Below are positions 52,638 to 61,513 of a stretch of 64,000 bases of DNA, piece after piece. The stretch's first letter is position 1. Each line of letters starts with the position of its first letter. The DNA lies in NCBI RefSeq assembly GCF_000332155.1, contig NZ_KB235908.1, positions 92,932 to 156,931 of the forward strand, read 5' to 3'. The stretch is from Kamptonema formosum PCC 6407 (GTDB taxonomy: Bacteria > Cyanobacteriota > Cyanobacteriia > Cyanobacteriales > Microcoleaceae). The notes under the pieces were generated by a model. The model saw only the letters and a program-made list of their open reading frames with translations, did no database searches and was not told the DNA's origin. Position numbers and translations under genes: made by a program.

Positions 52638-55600
52638 ATGGCGAAAACATACTACACCTATCGCCTTCGTGTTGCCAACCGCGATCGCGTCCAGGTGGAA
52701 AAGTGGGATGCTCAACATCAAGACAAAGGACAACCTAGCGGCGCACTTCGATATCAAGAGAAGCTACCAGAGATTGCACCACTGCTGCAAGCTGCCAAGA
52801 ATAATGAGTTGAACGATTCTAGTTTAGTGCGATCGCTCGGAGAAGCCTTATTTGATGTCTTGTTTGATGACGTGCTGCGCCAAGATTTCGTCAACTTTTA
52901 CTATCAGGTAGTGCAACAGGAAAAACAACTACTACGAGTTGAACTGGATATCGACGAACAGGGAATGCCTGAAATAGCTGCCCTGCCTTGGGAATTTATG
53001 TGCGTGCCTGCAAGAGCTAATCTAGGTACAATTTGGATGGGAACAGTACCGGATCTGGTTTTCTCTCGCAGGCGATCGCAGTGGATTGCCGCACAACCAA
53101 TTCAACTAGAATCTGATGAAAAGCTGAGAATTGCTTTAATTATCTCTGCTCCTTCTAATTTACCGCCCGTTGCCTACGAACCAGTCCAAGCAGCATTAGA
53201 AAAACTAGCAGTTGAGCAAGCAAAACGGGTGGAATTATTGCCAATTATCAGTTCCGCTAACCCTGAAACTATTGATACTATTCTGTCAAAAGACCCTCAT
53301 ATTTTTCAGTTCATTGGTCATGGACGGATGAAGAATGAGGGTAAACAAGAAGTCGGTGAGATAGCTTTAGTCGATCCTGACTTTAATGAGGCAATGTGGG
53401 TGGATGCAGATTACTTCAGCGAATTGTTTAATCAACACCGCCCAGGCGTAGTCATGTTACAAGCTTGTGAAGGCGGAATGCTGTCTTCATCACAAGCATT
53501 TGTGGGAGTTGCATCTAAGGTTGTGCAACAGAATGTACCTGTAGTTGTAGCCATGCAATATGAAGTGACGAACAGCACTGCTAGTCGCTTTGCACTGCGC
53601 TTCTATCAACAGTTGGCAGCAGAAGATCCGGTTGATATTGCGGTTCAATATGCAAGACGTGCGATCGCTCTTGGGCCAACCCAATATCGTAAACGCGATT
53701 TCGCAACCCCTGTCATCTTCATGCGCGTGCGGGATGGTTATCTGTTTAAGCGCCAGAGTGCGTCCAGTCAGTCTAACCAACAGCCGGATTCTTCACTGAC
53801 GGGAATTCCTGAGAACTTACCTCGCAGTGGAGTGGTGCAGTTTGTCGGTCGGGAGCGAGAGCTGGAAACTCTGCACCAGCAACTTCAAGAGAATGAACGG
53901 GTAGCGGTATCTGCGATCGCAGGCATGGGAGGCATTGGTAAAACGGAACTGGCACTGCAATATGCGCTAATTTGCAAGCAAACCTATCAAGGTGGCATCT
54001 GCTGGTTACGGGCGAAAGGATTAAATGTAGGCACTCAAATTGTCCAGTTTGGGCGATCGCGCCTCCAACTTCAGCCCCCTGAAGACCTAGACTTAACGGG
54101 TCAGGTAGGATTCTGCTGGACGCATTGGGCTGCGGGTAAGGTGCTGGTGATATTGGATGATGTTACAGACTACGAAGTCATCAAACCTTACTTGCCCCCT
54201 GCTGAATCTCGGTTCAAAGTACTAATGACCACCCGCCTACGGTTGGGTAAATCCGTCAAACAGTTGGAAATTGACGTGCTAGATGAGTCAGCAGCATTAG
54301 CACTACTAGAATCGTTAGTAGGAGCAGAGCGCATTCAGCAACAACGGGATAATGCCCAAAAACTTTGTGCTTGGTTGGGATACTTACCCTTGGGATTGGA
54401 GCTAGTGGGGCGCTATTTTGACCGTAAACCTGACCTTTCTCTGGCTGAAATGCAGCAACGGTTGGAGAAAAAGAGATTGGATGAGCGATCGCTCTCTAAA
54501 CCTGACGCAGACATGACTGCATCTTTGGGAGTTGCCGCTGCCTTTGAACTAAGTTGGGATATACTAGATGAGCCAACAAAACAGTTAGGTTGTTTACTGA
54601 GCTTGTTTGCCCTAACTCCCATCCCTTGGTCGTTAGTAGAGCAGTGTCTGTCAGAGCTAGATTTGGACGACCTGGAAGAGCTGCGGGATGATAACCTGCT
54701 CAACCTGAACCTGCTACAGCGCAAGGGAGCAGGCATTTATCAATTGCATCAGCTGATTCGGGAATTCTTCCAAGCAAAACAAGTCAGCATAACCAACTCT
54801 GACGAACTCAAATGGCAGTTCTGTAAAGCAATGGTAGCTGTTGCTCAGAAAATTCCAGAAACTCCAACTCGCGACCTGCTTCTAGAACTGGCACTTACTA
54901 TTCCTCATATGGCGGAAGCTGCCACAACCTTAAATTGCTACTTAACTGATACAGATTTACTCAAACCTTTTGAGGGTCTAGGTCGATTTTACGAAGGACA
55001 GACTTTTTACCAACAAGCCTCTGACTGGTACGACAGATGTCTTAGCCTGAGCAAGCAACGCTTCGGTAGCGAACATCTTAATGTTGCAACTAGCATCAAC
55101 CATTTAGCATATATTTACAGGCTACAAGGTCGTTATTCAGAAGCCGAACTGCTGTGTAAACAAGTGTTGGAAATGAGACAACGTTTGCTAGGTGCAGAAG
55201 TTCCTGAAGTAGCTGACAGTCTCAATCAACTAGCAATTCTTTATAATCTTCAAGGAAAATACGATGATGCAGAGGCTTTATACAACCAAGCATTGGAGAT
55301 GAAGCAACGCTTTTTAGGCTCTGAACATCCGGATGTAGCAGACTGTTTTAATAACCTAGCATACCTTTATCTCTCTCAGAGACGCTACGCCGAAGCTGAA
55401 CCTCTGTTTGAACAAGCAATTATCATTTATAAACGAACAAAAAAGGAAATTTATCTCGCTACGAGTTTGAATAACTTGGCACGGCTTTACGATGACCAAG
55501 GACGCTACGCCGAAGCTGAACTTTTGTGCGTACAAGCACTGGAACTTTTTAAACACCTATTAGGAGAAGAACACCCCGATGTAGCAAACTGCCTTAACAA

Positions 55601-55883
55601 CCTAGCATTTATCTATGCCCAGCAGGGTGATCTAGTAAAGGCAGAAATAACGTACATTCAAGCATTAAATATGCGTCAAAAGTTCCTGGGAAATGAGCAT
55701 CCTGATGTGTCAGTTAGTATGAACGATTTAGCTAAATTCTACACTTCTTTGAAAAAATATGCCCAAGCTGAACCGCTCTATTTGCAAGCCTTAGCAAGCC
55801 TTGAAAAAAAACTCGGTAAAGAGCATCCACTTACAGTAAGAGTTAATCAGAATTTATCTGAATTGAGGATGCAGCTAAGATAA
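52638..55883 (+). CDS. CHAT protease fused to NB-ARC ATPase and TPR repeats (STAND-type)
   Basis: Three parts are clear. Residues ~170-370 form a CHAT (caspase-like) domain with the His in IFQFIGHGRMKN (~226) and the Cys in VVMLQACEGGML (~277), the catalytic pair. Residues ~420-700 are an NB-ARC ATPase with AGMGGIGKTELALQY (Walker A), LVILDDVTDYEVI (Walker B), MTTRLRLG and GYLPLGLELVG. Residues ~780-1080 hold about seven kinesin-light-chain type TPR units (GRYAEAELLCxQALE). Such STAND proteins sense a trigger by the repeats, oligomerise and activate the effector domain. AGGCGG lies before the ATG. Defence or cell-death signalling is inferred from the architecture. Confidence 0.85.
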   Translation: MAKTYYTYRLRVANRDRVQVEKWDAQHQDKGQPSGALRYQEKLPEIAPLLQAAKNNELNDSSLVRSLGEALFDVLFDDVLRQDFVNFYYQVVQQEKQLLRVELDIDEQGMPEIAALPWEFMCVPARANLGTIWMGTVPDLVFSRRRSQWIAAQPIQLESDEKLRIALIISAPSNLPPVAYEPVQAALEKLAVEQAKRVELLPIISSANPETIDTILSKDPHIFQFIGHGRMKNEGKQEVGEIALVDPDFNEAMWVDADYFSELFNQHRPGVVMLQACEGGMLSSSQAFVGVASKVVQQNVPVVVAMQYEVTNSTASRFALRFYQQLAAEDPVDIAVQYARRAIALGPTQYRKRDFATPVIFMRVRDGYLFKRQSASSQSNQQPDSSLTGIPENLPRSGVVQFVGRERELETLHQQLQENERVAVSAIAGMGGIGKTELALQYALICKQTYQGGICWLRAKGLNVGTQIVQFGRSRLQLQPPEDLDLTGQVGFCWTHWAAGKVLVILDDVTDYEVIKPYLPPAESRFKVLMTTRLRLGKSVKQLEIDVLDESAALALLESLVGAERIQQQRDNAQKLCAWLGYLPLGLELVGRYFDRKPDLSLAEMQQRLEKKRLDERSLSKPDADMTASLGVAAAFELSWDILDEPTKQLGCLLSLFALTPIPWSLVEQCLSELDLDDLEELRDDNLLNLNLLQRKGAGIYQLHQLIREFFQAKQVSITNSDELKWQFCKAMVAVAQKIPETPTRDLLLELALTIPHMAEAATTLNCYLTDTDLLKPFEGLGRFYEGQTFYQQASDWYDRCLSLSKQRFGSEHLNVATSINHLAYIYRLQGRYSEAELLCKQVLEMRQRLLGAEVPEVADSLNQLAILYNLQGKYDDAEALYNQALEMKQRFLGSEHPDVADCFNNLAYLYLSQRRYAEAEPLFEQAIIIYKRTKKEIYLATSLNNLARLYDDQGRYAEAELLCVQALELFKHLLGEEHPDVANCLNNLAFIYAQQGDLVKAEITYIQALNMRQKFLGNEHPDVSVSMNDLAKFYTSLKKYAQAEPLYLQALASLEKKLGKEHPLTVRVNQNLSELRMQLR

Positions 55884-55908
55884 TTTGACAATAATAAGGT
55901 AATATTTT

Positions 55909-58716
55909 ATGCGTTCACGAACTGTTCTTTTGGTTTTGTTATTCATAGCTGGCTTGACTGGATTGCTGTTTTATGATTTTCACAATCAGCAAATTCCTCA
56001 TCAAAAAAAATCCGAGCAAACTCCTAGCCCACATCCTAGTAAAATTCCTGTGCTAATTCCTACTCAAATCTCAGAGGGTTGTATCGAAAATACTGAACAA
56101 AAGAAAACTTCTAGTCCAATTACCAGTCAAAAATATACTCTTAAAGAAGCAGAAAATTATTTGCTAAAGGGAATACAATATACTAAAAAGTATCAATATG
56201 ATGATGCTTTAAAAAGCTTTGATATAGCACTGAAAGTTTACCAAACAGAGAAAAATTTTGAGAAACAAGCAATTACTCTCGGTAATATAGGGAGCGTTTA
56301 CTATGAAACAGCAAATTACAAACAAGCGATTAATTGTCATAATAAACGTCGCATAATTGCTGCTTCTAAAAAAATCAACAAAAAAGAAGAGACCGATGCT
56401 TTAAGTAGCTTGGGAAATGCTTACTATGCAATGGGGAACTATTCAAAAGCTCGTATTTACTACAAAAGAAGCTTAAAAATTTCTCTGGGTATCATTGATA
56501 AGCACTCGGAGGCGATAGCTTTAGGGGGACTGGGAAGTGTTTACCATAGCGTAGGTAACTATGGACAAGCAATTAAACATCATGAGAAACGTTTGAATAT
56601 TATTAAAGAAGTTCTAAAGAACCAGCGACAATTAACTGAAGAAGATCGAAAAGAGTTTCTTAAATTAAAAGGAGCTGCTTTAGGTAGTTTGGGTAATGCT
56701 CACCACATGCAAAAAAAATACGAAAGAGCCATGGTGTACTATGAAGAGCATTTTAAAACTGCTGTAGATGGTCAAGATAAACGAGAAGAGGCGATCGCTC
56801 TAGGGGAATTAGGAAGTGCTTACCACGGTTATTGGAAGCGTAGTAATTTTAAAAATAATGGTGATTTGGAAAAAGCAATAAAACTTTATGAAGACCGTTT
56901 GAGAATTGCTAAAGGAATCGCTGACAGCCGTTTAATAGCATCGAGCCATGGCGGTTTAGGCTATATTTACTATTCCATAGCTAGTCGTAACTCTTCCCTA
57001 GAATTTTATGATAAAACTATTACGTCTACTGGTGAACATTTAAATACTTCAAAATCTATTCAAGATAAACCTGGTGAAGGAAATGCTCTAAATTTATTAG
57101 GAGTGTCTTATTTTCAGATTAGCAATCTTCTTAAAAAAGAACAAAAATTTGCTGAAGCTCAAGAAAATCTGGATAAAGCCATACAAAATTTGAAAACTGC
57201 GATAAGTGTAAGGGAATCACTCCGAGAGGGGTTAACTGAAACAGAGAAAGTTTTCATATTTGATACTCAACAGACTGCCTACCTCAATCTCCAACAAGTT
57301 TACATTAGTAAAGGTGAAAGTAAGGGTAAAAGTGAAGGTGAAGGTGAGTATGAGCTAGCGTTAGAAGTTGCAGAAAGAGGAAGGGCAAGAGCTTTCGTAG
57401 ATGTTTTGGCAAAGCAGTTAAAGATTAATAGAGAAGTATCTACTACTTTGAACTTTAAAGACATTAAAAGAATTGCTCAAGAGCAGCAAGCTACCTTAGT
57501 AGTTTACTCATATATAGCAAAAGAAAATAACATAAGTGGTCACGACAGTCAAATTTATATTTGGATAGTTAGACCTAACCAAGAAAAAGTAAGCTTTGAA
57601 AAAGTGCCTCTGAATAGTTGGGAAAAAACACTTAATACAGTTAGGAAAAATTTACCAATAGGTGATAGACCAGTTGGTATTATAGGAAATTCACTTATAC
57701 GTTATATAGTTCGTGGCACTAAAAAAGATATAAATGAAATAGACTCAAACAAACAAATTTCTCAAGAAGATATAGAAAAAATTTTATCCGAATATTATAA
57801 AGTTTTAATTGAACCGAAGAAAGGTCATAAGCTTTTATCAAAAGAAGATAAGAAAGTTATCTTTATTCCTCAAGGAACTTTATTTGAAATTCCTTTTGCT
57901 GCCCTCTATGATACGACGGAAAAACAATACCTAATTGAAAAATACAGCATTTTAACTGCCCCTTCAATTCAGGCATTGGATATGCTACGCGAACGGCAAC
58001 AACAGCGTGAATTTAGTACCAAGTTTTTACGAGACGAAGATTGGTTAATTTTGGGTATAGAAGATGCAAAACCAAACAAATTCTGTTCGCAAGATGTAAC
58101 GTTAAATAAACTACCAGGAGCAGAGCAAGAAGCAAAAGATATTGCTTCTGTGTTATTCCAAGGAAAAGCAATGGAGGATAAAACAGAAACTGCGGTTAGA
58201 CAGAAGATGCTTCAGGCTCGCATAATTCATCTGGCAACACACGGCTTACTAGATAATTGTGAGGAAGAGGCAGAAGTTCCAGGAGCGATCGCTTTGAATG
58301 CTTCTGGAAACGATGATGGTTGGCTCACTGCCAGTGAAATTTCACAAATGAAGCTACAAGCTGAGTTAATTGTTCTAAGCGCTTGCGATACTGCGCTAGG
58401 ACGACTGACTGCGGATGGAGTAATTGGTCTATCTCGGTCTGCAATCAGTGCTGGAGCTTCCAGCGCGATTGTTTCCTTATGGAATGTAGATGACTACTCA
58501 ACAGCCTTCTTAATGACCGAGTTTTATAGACAATTGAAGGAGCAATCAAAATCTGGAAAATTGGACAAAGCAGAAGCCTTACGTCAGGCAATGTTGAACA
58601 CAAAGAACTATGTAGACAAAGATACAAAAAAGAAGATTTACTCTGAGCCTTATCAGTGGTCTGCTTTTACCCTAGTTGGTGAGGCTACAACACAGTTAGA
58701 GAAGCGTCAGCAATGA
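55909..58716 (+). CDS. Membrane-anchored TPR-CHAT protease
   Basis: The N-terminus is a signal anchor (VLLVLLFIAGLTGLLFYDF, residues 6-24). It is followed by a long TPR array (about 70-470, units such as GNYGQAIKHHEKRL), then a coiled region, and a C-terminal CHAT domain. The catalytic His is in IIHLATHGLLDN (~774) and the Cys in VLSACDTALGRL (~825), with GVIGLSRSAISAGASS following. The protein is of the common cyanobacterial TPR-CHAT type; the TPR part resembles the regulatory half of Craspase, but no type III-E effector is here. It begins 25 bases after the NB-ARC CHAT gene and is probably in the same operon. Confidence 0.85.
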   Translation: MRSRTVLLVLLFIAGLTGLLFYDFHNQQIPHQKKSEQTPSPHPSKIPVLIPTQISEGCIENTEQKKTSSPITSQKYTLKEAENYLLKGIQYTKKYQYDDALKSFDIALKVYQTEKNFEKQAITLGNIGSVYYETANYKQAINCHNKRRIIAASKKINKKEETDALSSLGNAYYAMGNYSKARIYYKRSLKISLGIIDKHSEAIALGGLGSVYHSVGNYGQAIKHHEKRLNIIKEVLKNQRQLTEEDRKEFLKLKGAALGSLGNAHHMQKKYERAMVYYEEHFKTAVDGQDKREEAIALGELGSAYHGYWKRSNFKNNGDLEKAIKLYEDRLRIAKGIADSRLIASSHGGLGYIYYSIASRNSSLEFYDKTITSTGEHLNTSKSIQDKPGEGNALNLLGVSYFQISNLLKKEQKFAEAQENLDKAIQNLKTAISVRESLREGLTETEKVFIFDTQQTAYLNLQQVYISKGESKGKSEGEGEYELALEVAERGRARAFVDVLAKQLKINREVSTTLNFKDIKRIAQEQQATLVVYSYIAKENNISGHDSQIYIWIVRPNQEKVSFEKVPLNSWEKTLNTVRKNLPIGDRPVGIIGNSLIRYIVRGTKKDINEIDSNKQISQEDIEKILSEYYKVLIEPKKGHKLLSKEDKKVIFIPQGTLFEIPFAALYDTTEKQYLIEKYSILTAPSIQALDMLRERQQQREFSTKFLRDEDWLILGIEDAKPNKFCSQDVTLNKLPGAEQEAKDIASVLFQGKAMEDKTETAVRQKMLQARIIHLATHGLLDNCEEEAEVPGAIALNASGNDDGWLTASEISQMKLQAELIVLSACDTALGRLTADGVIGLSRSAISAGASSAIVSLWNVDDYSTAFLMTEFYRQLKEQSKSGKLDKAEALRQAMLNTKNYVDKDTKKKIYSEPYQWSAFTLVGEATTQLEKRQQ

Positions 58717-58948
58717 CTTCTTACTCCCCTGTCAGATGTCATATCATGTTCGGTAAATAACTTACGATTAAGATCCAATTTTAGTCCACCAATAAAAACC
58801 AGTTAACCCTTGAATCAAATCTGGCTGTTGAAGCAGAGATTGGCATCGGCGAAATAAAACCTCTTCAAAAATACAAATATTGCCAGGTTCCCCCTCCAGG
58901 AGTTAAGGCTACCGCCTTTCTGAGTTGCTCTTTTCAGCAACTTTTATA

Positions 58949-59971
58949 ATGGTTAAAACTAATACCAAAGCTAAAACAAAAACCCCAGTCAAACCAGAAA
59001 TCACAGAAGACACAACTCAATTTGACTCAGAAGACTTTGATTTTGAAATTGACCCCGAGCTCCTAGAACCTGGTCATAATCAAGTAAGACGACCTATTTT
59101 GCCCTATGGCATTGTTGTTAACGAACAAGTGGCAGGAATATTAATTCCAGAGGATCAGCTAGAAAAAGCCAATTGGTTTGTCATGCCAACAGAAGAAGAA
59201 ATGACTACAATTGGACTAACAGAAGATGTTACAGGTCTGCTACTTTCTAAATGCCACTTATGCGTCCTGGGATTCGTCCCTGAATACATTCGTTACAAGA
59301 ATGACGTTGCTAATTTAGGCGGGGCGATTGTCGGGCTGTATGAAGAGTATAAAGCTCAACTCGATAAAAAGATAATGGATGTTGTCAGCGAACACGCCGT
59401 TGTCTTTTTAGATAAAAACAATCGTCCCAGACACAGCACGCCTATTGTCGTCAGATTTAAGAATGTCGCACTTTGGAGCTTTAAAGCAGCTAGAGACGAA
59501 TTTTACCGTTTGTTGGAAAAAGCATTCGCCGATTATTTCCAAATTCCTTTCAGCGGAAAAAGCGATAAATGGCGAAGCCTGGGTATCTTAGAAGTTCACT
59601 TCAAAGGAGTTAAAGAAGGCGAAGGCTCTAATAAGAGCTACTGCTGCAAAACTATTAACTATACCAAGCCGACTGCTGATAATTTTCCCTTACTCTATCT
59701 GGGACGGCCGCAGCATAAAAATGTGATTTGGGGATTGCACGATACCATTGCTGGATTCACTGAAACTCCTGCATTACCGGGTACAGCAGAACCACAAATT
59801 CAAGTGCTACCACCCATTGTTAAGAAAATAGAAAATGGGAAAAAGCAGACTGGGAATCATAAAACTCTTCGGAAAATTGCTACTGAAGTAATAGAGGAAG
59901 AGGATGATTTGGACGACTTAGATGAAGAAGATGAGTTGGAGGATGAATTGGATTCGGAAGAAGATGATTAA
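58949..59971 (+). CDS. DUF5895-like plasmid protein
   Basis: The ATG at 58949 gives MVKTNTKAKTKT; an upstream start adds only eight residues. The 340-residue protein has a basic start, an acidic segment (QFDSEDFDFEIDPELLEPG), the central LPYGIVVNEQVAGILIPE and LSKCHLCVLGFVPEYIRYK, and a very acidic tail of Glu/Asp (DDLDDLDEEDELEDELD). The central part fits DUF5895, a cyanobacterial family often on plasmids. The basic/acidic ends recall single-strand DNA-handling proteins, but that is speculative. A clear terminator follows 28 bases after the stop. Confidence 0.5.
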   Translation: MVKTNTKAKTKTPVKPEITEDTTQFDSEDFDFEIDPELLEPGHNQVRRPILPYGIVVNEQVAGILIPEDQLEKANWFVMPTEEEMTTIGLTEDVTGLLLSKCHLCVLGFVPEYIRYKNDVANLGGAIVGLYEEYKAQLDKKIMDVVSEHAVVFLDKNNRPRHSTPIVVRFKNVALWSFKAARDEFYRLLEKAFADYFQIPFSGKSDKWRSLGILEVHFKGVKEGEGSNKSYCCKTINYTKPTADNFPLLYLGRPQHKNVIWGLHDTIAGFTETPALPGTAEPQIQVLPPIVKKIENGKKQTGNHKTLRKIATEVIEEEDDLDDLDEEDELEDELDSEEDD

Positions 59972-59999
59972 CCGTCTCGGCTAGTTTATTTTCAAGAAG

Positions 60000-60035
60000 T
60001 GCCTCATATCCAGTTAAGGAGCGAGGCATTTTTTT
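60000..60035 (+). terminator. Rho-independent terminator after the DUF5895-like gene
   Basis: TGCCTC (60000-60005) pairs with GAGGCA (60023-60028) and is followed by seven T. A second, larger inverted repeat with eight T downstream (AATAGGCGAT at 60045-60054, ATCGCCTATT at 60088-60097) stops transcription at the border with the minus-strand gene. Confidence 0.75.
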
Positions 60036-60092
60036 ATTGTGCAGAATAGGCGATATCTAACGGACAGTCAAGCTCAAATACTTTAACATCGC

Positions 60093-60797
60093 CTATTTTT
60101 TTTGATTTGGAATCTCACTCAAAGAACTGTTAGCTAACTGGTACTGGTGGCCGTTGAAGCAAAAAAATAACTGCCGCATACCATTCTTTGACTGCTGCTG
60201 TACTTGCAAACAAGGCAAATCCGAGGCTTTTGATGGGTCATTTACTACTTGAATTAGCGGTCTTTTCGGTGGCAAATTTGGATTTAAGTAACTAGCAAAT
60301 ACACGATGAGGAGGAGCATTGTTCTTGAATAAATACGCCGCGTATAAGCAACCTTCTGCACCGCAAACTCCAGGGCTGTTAAAATTAAAAATAACTAACC
60401 TGCCTGCTTGTCCATTTACAGCCCAGGCTAACACATTTGATGCTGAATCCTGGCGGTTAAGCTCAGAATTTTCAGCAACTATGGCTTGAACAGTTTCAAC
60501 AGGGATGAATCTAGCAGCAGGTGCCCAAGAAATCGTTGTAGCACTGGCGGTACAACCAGCAGTTCCTAACAGCACTGATAACAGTAAGAACAAGATGACT
60601 CCAAAGCGGAACCACCGCCCAATAAATAAAAATGATGAGGCTCTAGGCGGGGAACTATTTAGGGAATTACAAGCGGGGTTTGGTAGTTGATTATGAGCAG
60701 GTGGAGAGAATAGTAATAAATTTCTCTTTGCAGCTATAATGTGTGGTTTATCTATTTGTTCTGCACCTAAAGTTAGCTGTTGGTTTTTGCTAAACAT
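60093..60797 (-). CDS. Hypothetical protein with membrane anchor or lipobox
   Basis: The 234-residue protein has ~60 residues of Pro/Ser-rich sequence, then a hydrophobic segment FGVILFLLLSVLLGTAGC (about residues 65-82). Its Cys could be a lipobox (LGTAGC), although the long N-terminus is unusual, so it may instead be an anchor or a secondary start near the membrane segment is used. The rest is exported and contains CGAEGCLYAAYLFK and LPCLQVQQQSKNGMRQLFFC, cysteines likely in disulfides. I do not recognise the family. It follows two other exported-protein genes on the same strand. Confidence 0.55.
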   Translation of the reverse strand: MFSKNQQLTLGAEQIDKPHIIAAKRNLLLFSPPAHNQLPNPACNSLNSSPPRASSFLFIGRWFRFGVILFLLLSVLLGTAGCTASATTISWAPAARFIPVETVQAIVAENSELNRQDSASNVLAWAVNGQAGRLVIFNFNSPGVCGAEGCLYAAYLFKNNAPPHRVFASYLNPNLPPKRPLIQVVNDPSKASDLPCLQVQQQSKNGMRQLFFCFNGHQYQLANSSLSEIPNQKK

Positions 60798-60944
60798 TGC
60801 TTTAACCTCCGTGAATTATTTCTATGTAGATGTCATACCCAATCCGGTTATGAAAGACACCATGCAGATTTACTAAATCCGCTTTTAGCAAAAGTTTGAT
60901 TGTTGCTTGTAGGACTATTACCTTCATTTGATTTAGTATTGGCA

Positions 60945-61502
60945 TCACTTCTTTGGACTGGTTTTACTAAGTGAAGGAACAGTAATACCAATCTGATTAA
61001 ATGCCCAAAGTTCCTCTTCCGAAAATTGCCAAGCCGGATCTCCAAAATTGGGCTGCAAAGTAGAGCGAAACTTATCAATACTCCCTGCCTTGTTGATAGA
61101 GTAACGCAATTCTCCCAGAGCGATTTGCTTGGCTACTGATAGCTTGACCGTACGGCTGTAAGGATAAAAATCGTTGGTTGGGTTGGAATAAAGTAATTTA
61201 CACTGATTCTCTTGGAGAGAAACTAATACAGAAAATGGCACGGCATCTCCCTGCAAATACGCATCGAACAAGCGATATTGAGTGTTGCCATCTGTTACTT
61301 CAGTTACAAACTCTGTCCTGAGAGTGCCTAGACCAACTGGAAGGCAAGCTGAAGAGAAATCAGCGTTACGAGGCTGCTGGCTAAAAGCAGGAGAATAGCT
61401 GAATAAGCTGCTTAACAAATAAACCAAAAAAGCTGTTAATAAGCCCCAGGTAAACTTCAACAGAATTGTCCGTTTTTTCAAGTAAATCATAGTGCTGAAC
61501 AT
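60945..61502 (-). CDS. Secreted protein of unknown function
   Basis: A 185-residue protein with an N-terminal signal peptide: basic KKRT, then LLTAFLVYLLSSLFSYSPAF with cleavage likely after SPAFS. The mature part is TRTEFVTEVTDGNTQYRLF-like beta-rich sequence with two cysteines (SSACLPVGLG and ENQCKLLYS). No known domain is evident. It lies 11 bases after the M23-type gene, so the two are probably co-transcribed and may act together at the envelope. Confidence 0.6.
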   Translation of the reverse strand: MFSTMIYLKKRTILLKFTWGLLTAFLVYLLSSLFSYSPAFSQQPRNADFSSACLPVGLGTLRTEFVTEVTDGNTQYRLFDAYLQGDAVPFSVLVSLQENQCKLLYSNPTNDFYPYSRTVKLSVAKQIALGELRYSINKAGSIDKFRSTLQPNFGDPAWQFSEEELWAFNQIGITVPSLSKTSPKK

Positions 61503-61513
61503 CTCCGTTTAAT

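Noticed and set aside
55909..58716. TPR-CHAT as part of a type III-E Craspase
   Set aside because: No fused gRAMP (Cas7-11) gene is present, and the protein has a membrane anchor and belongs to the common cyanobacterial TPR-CHAT type.
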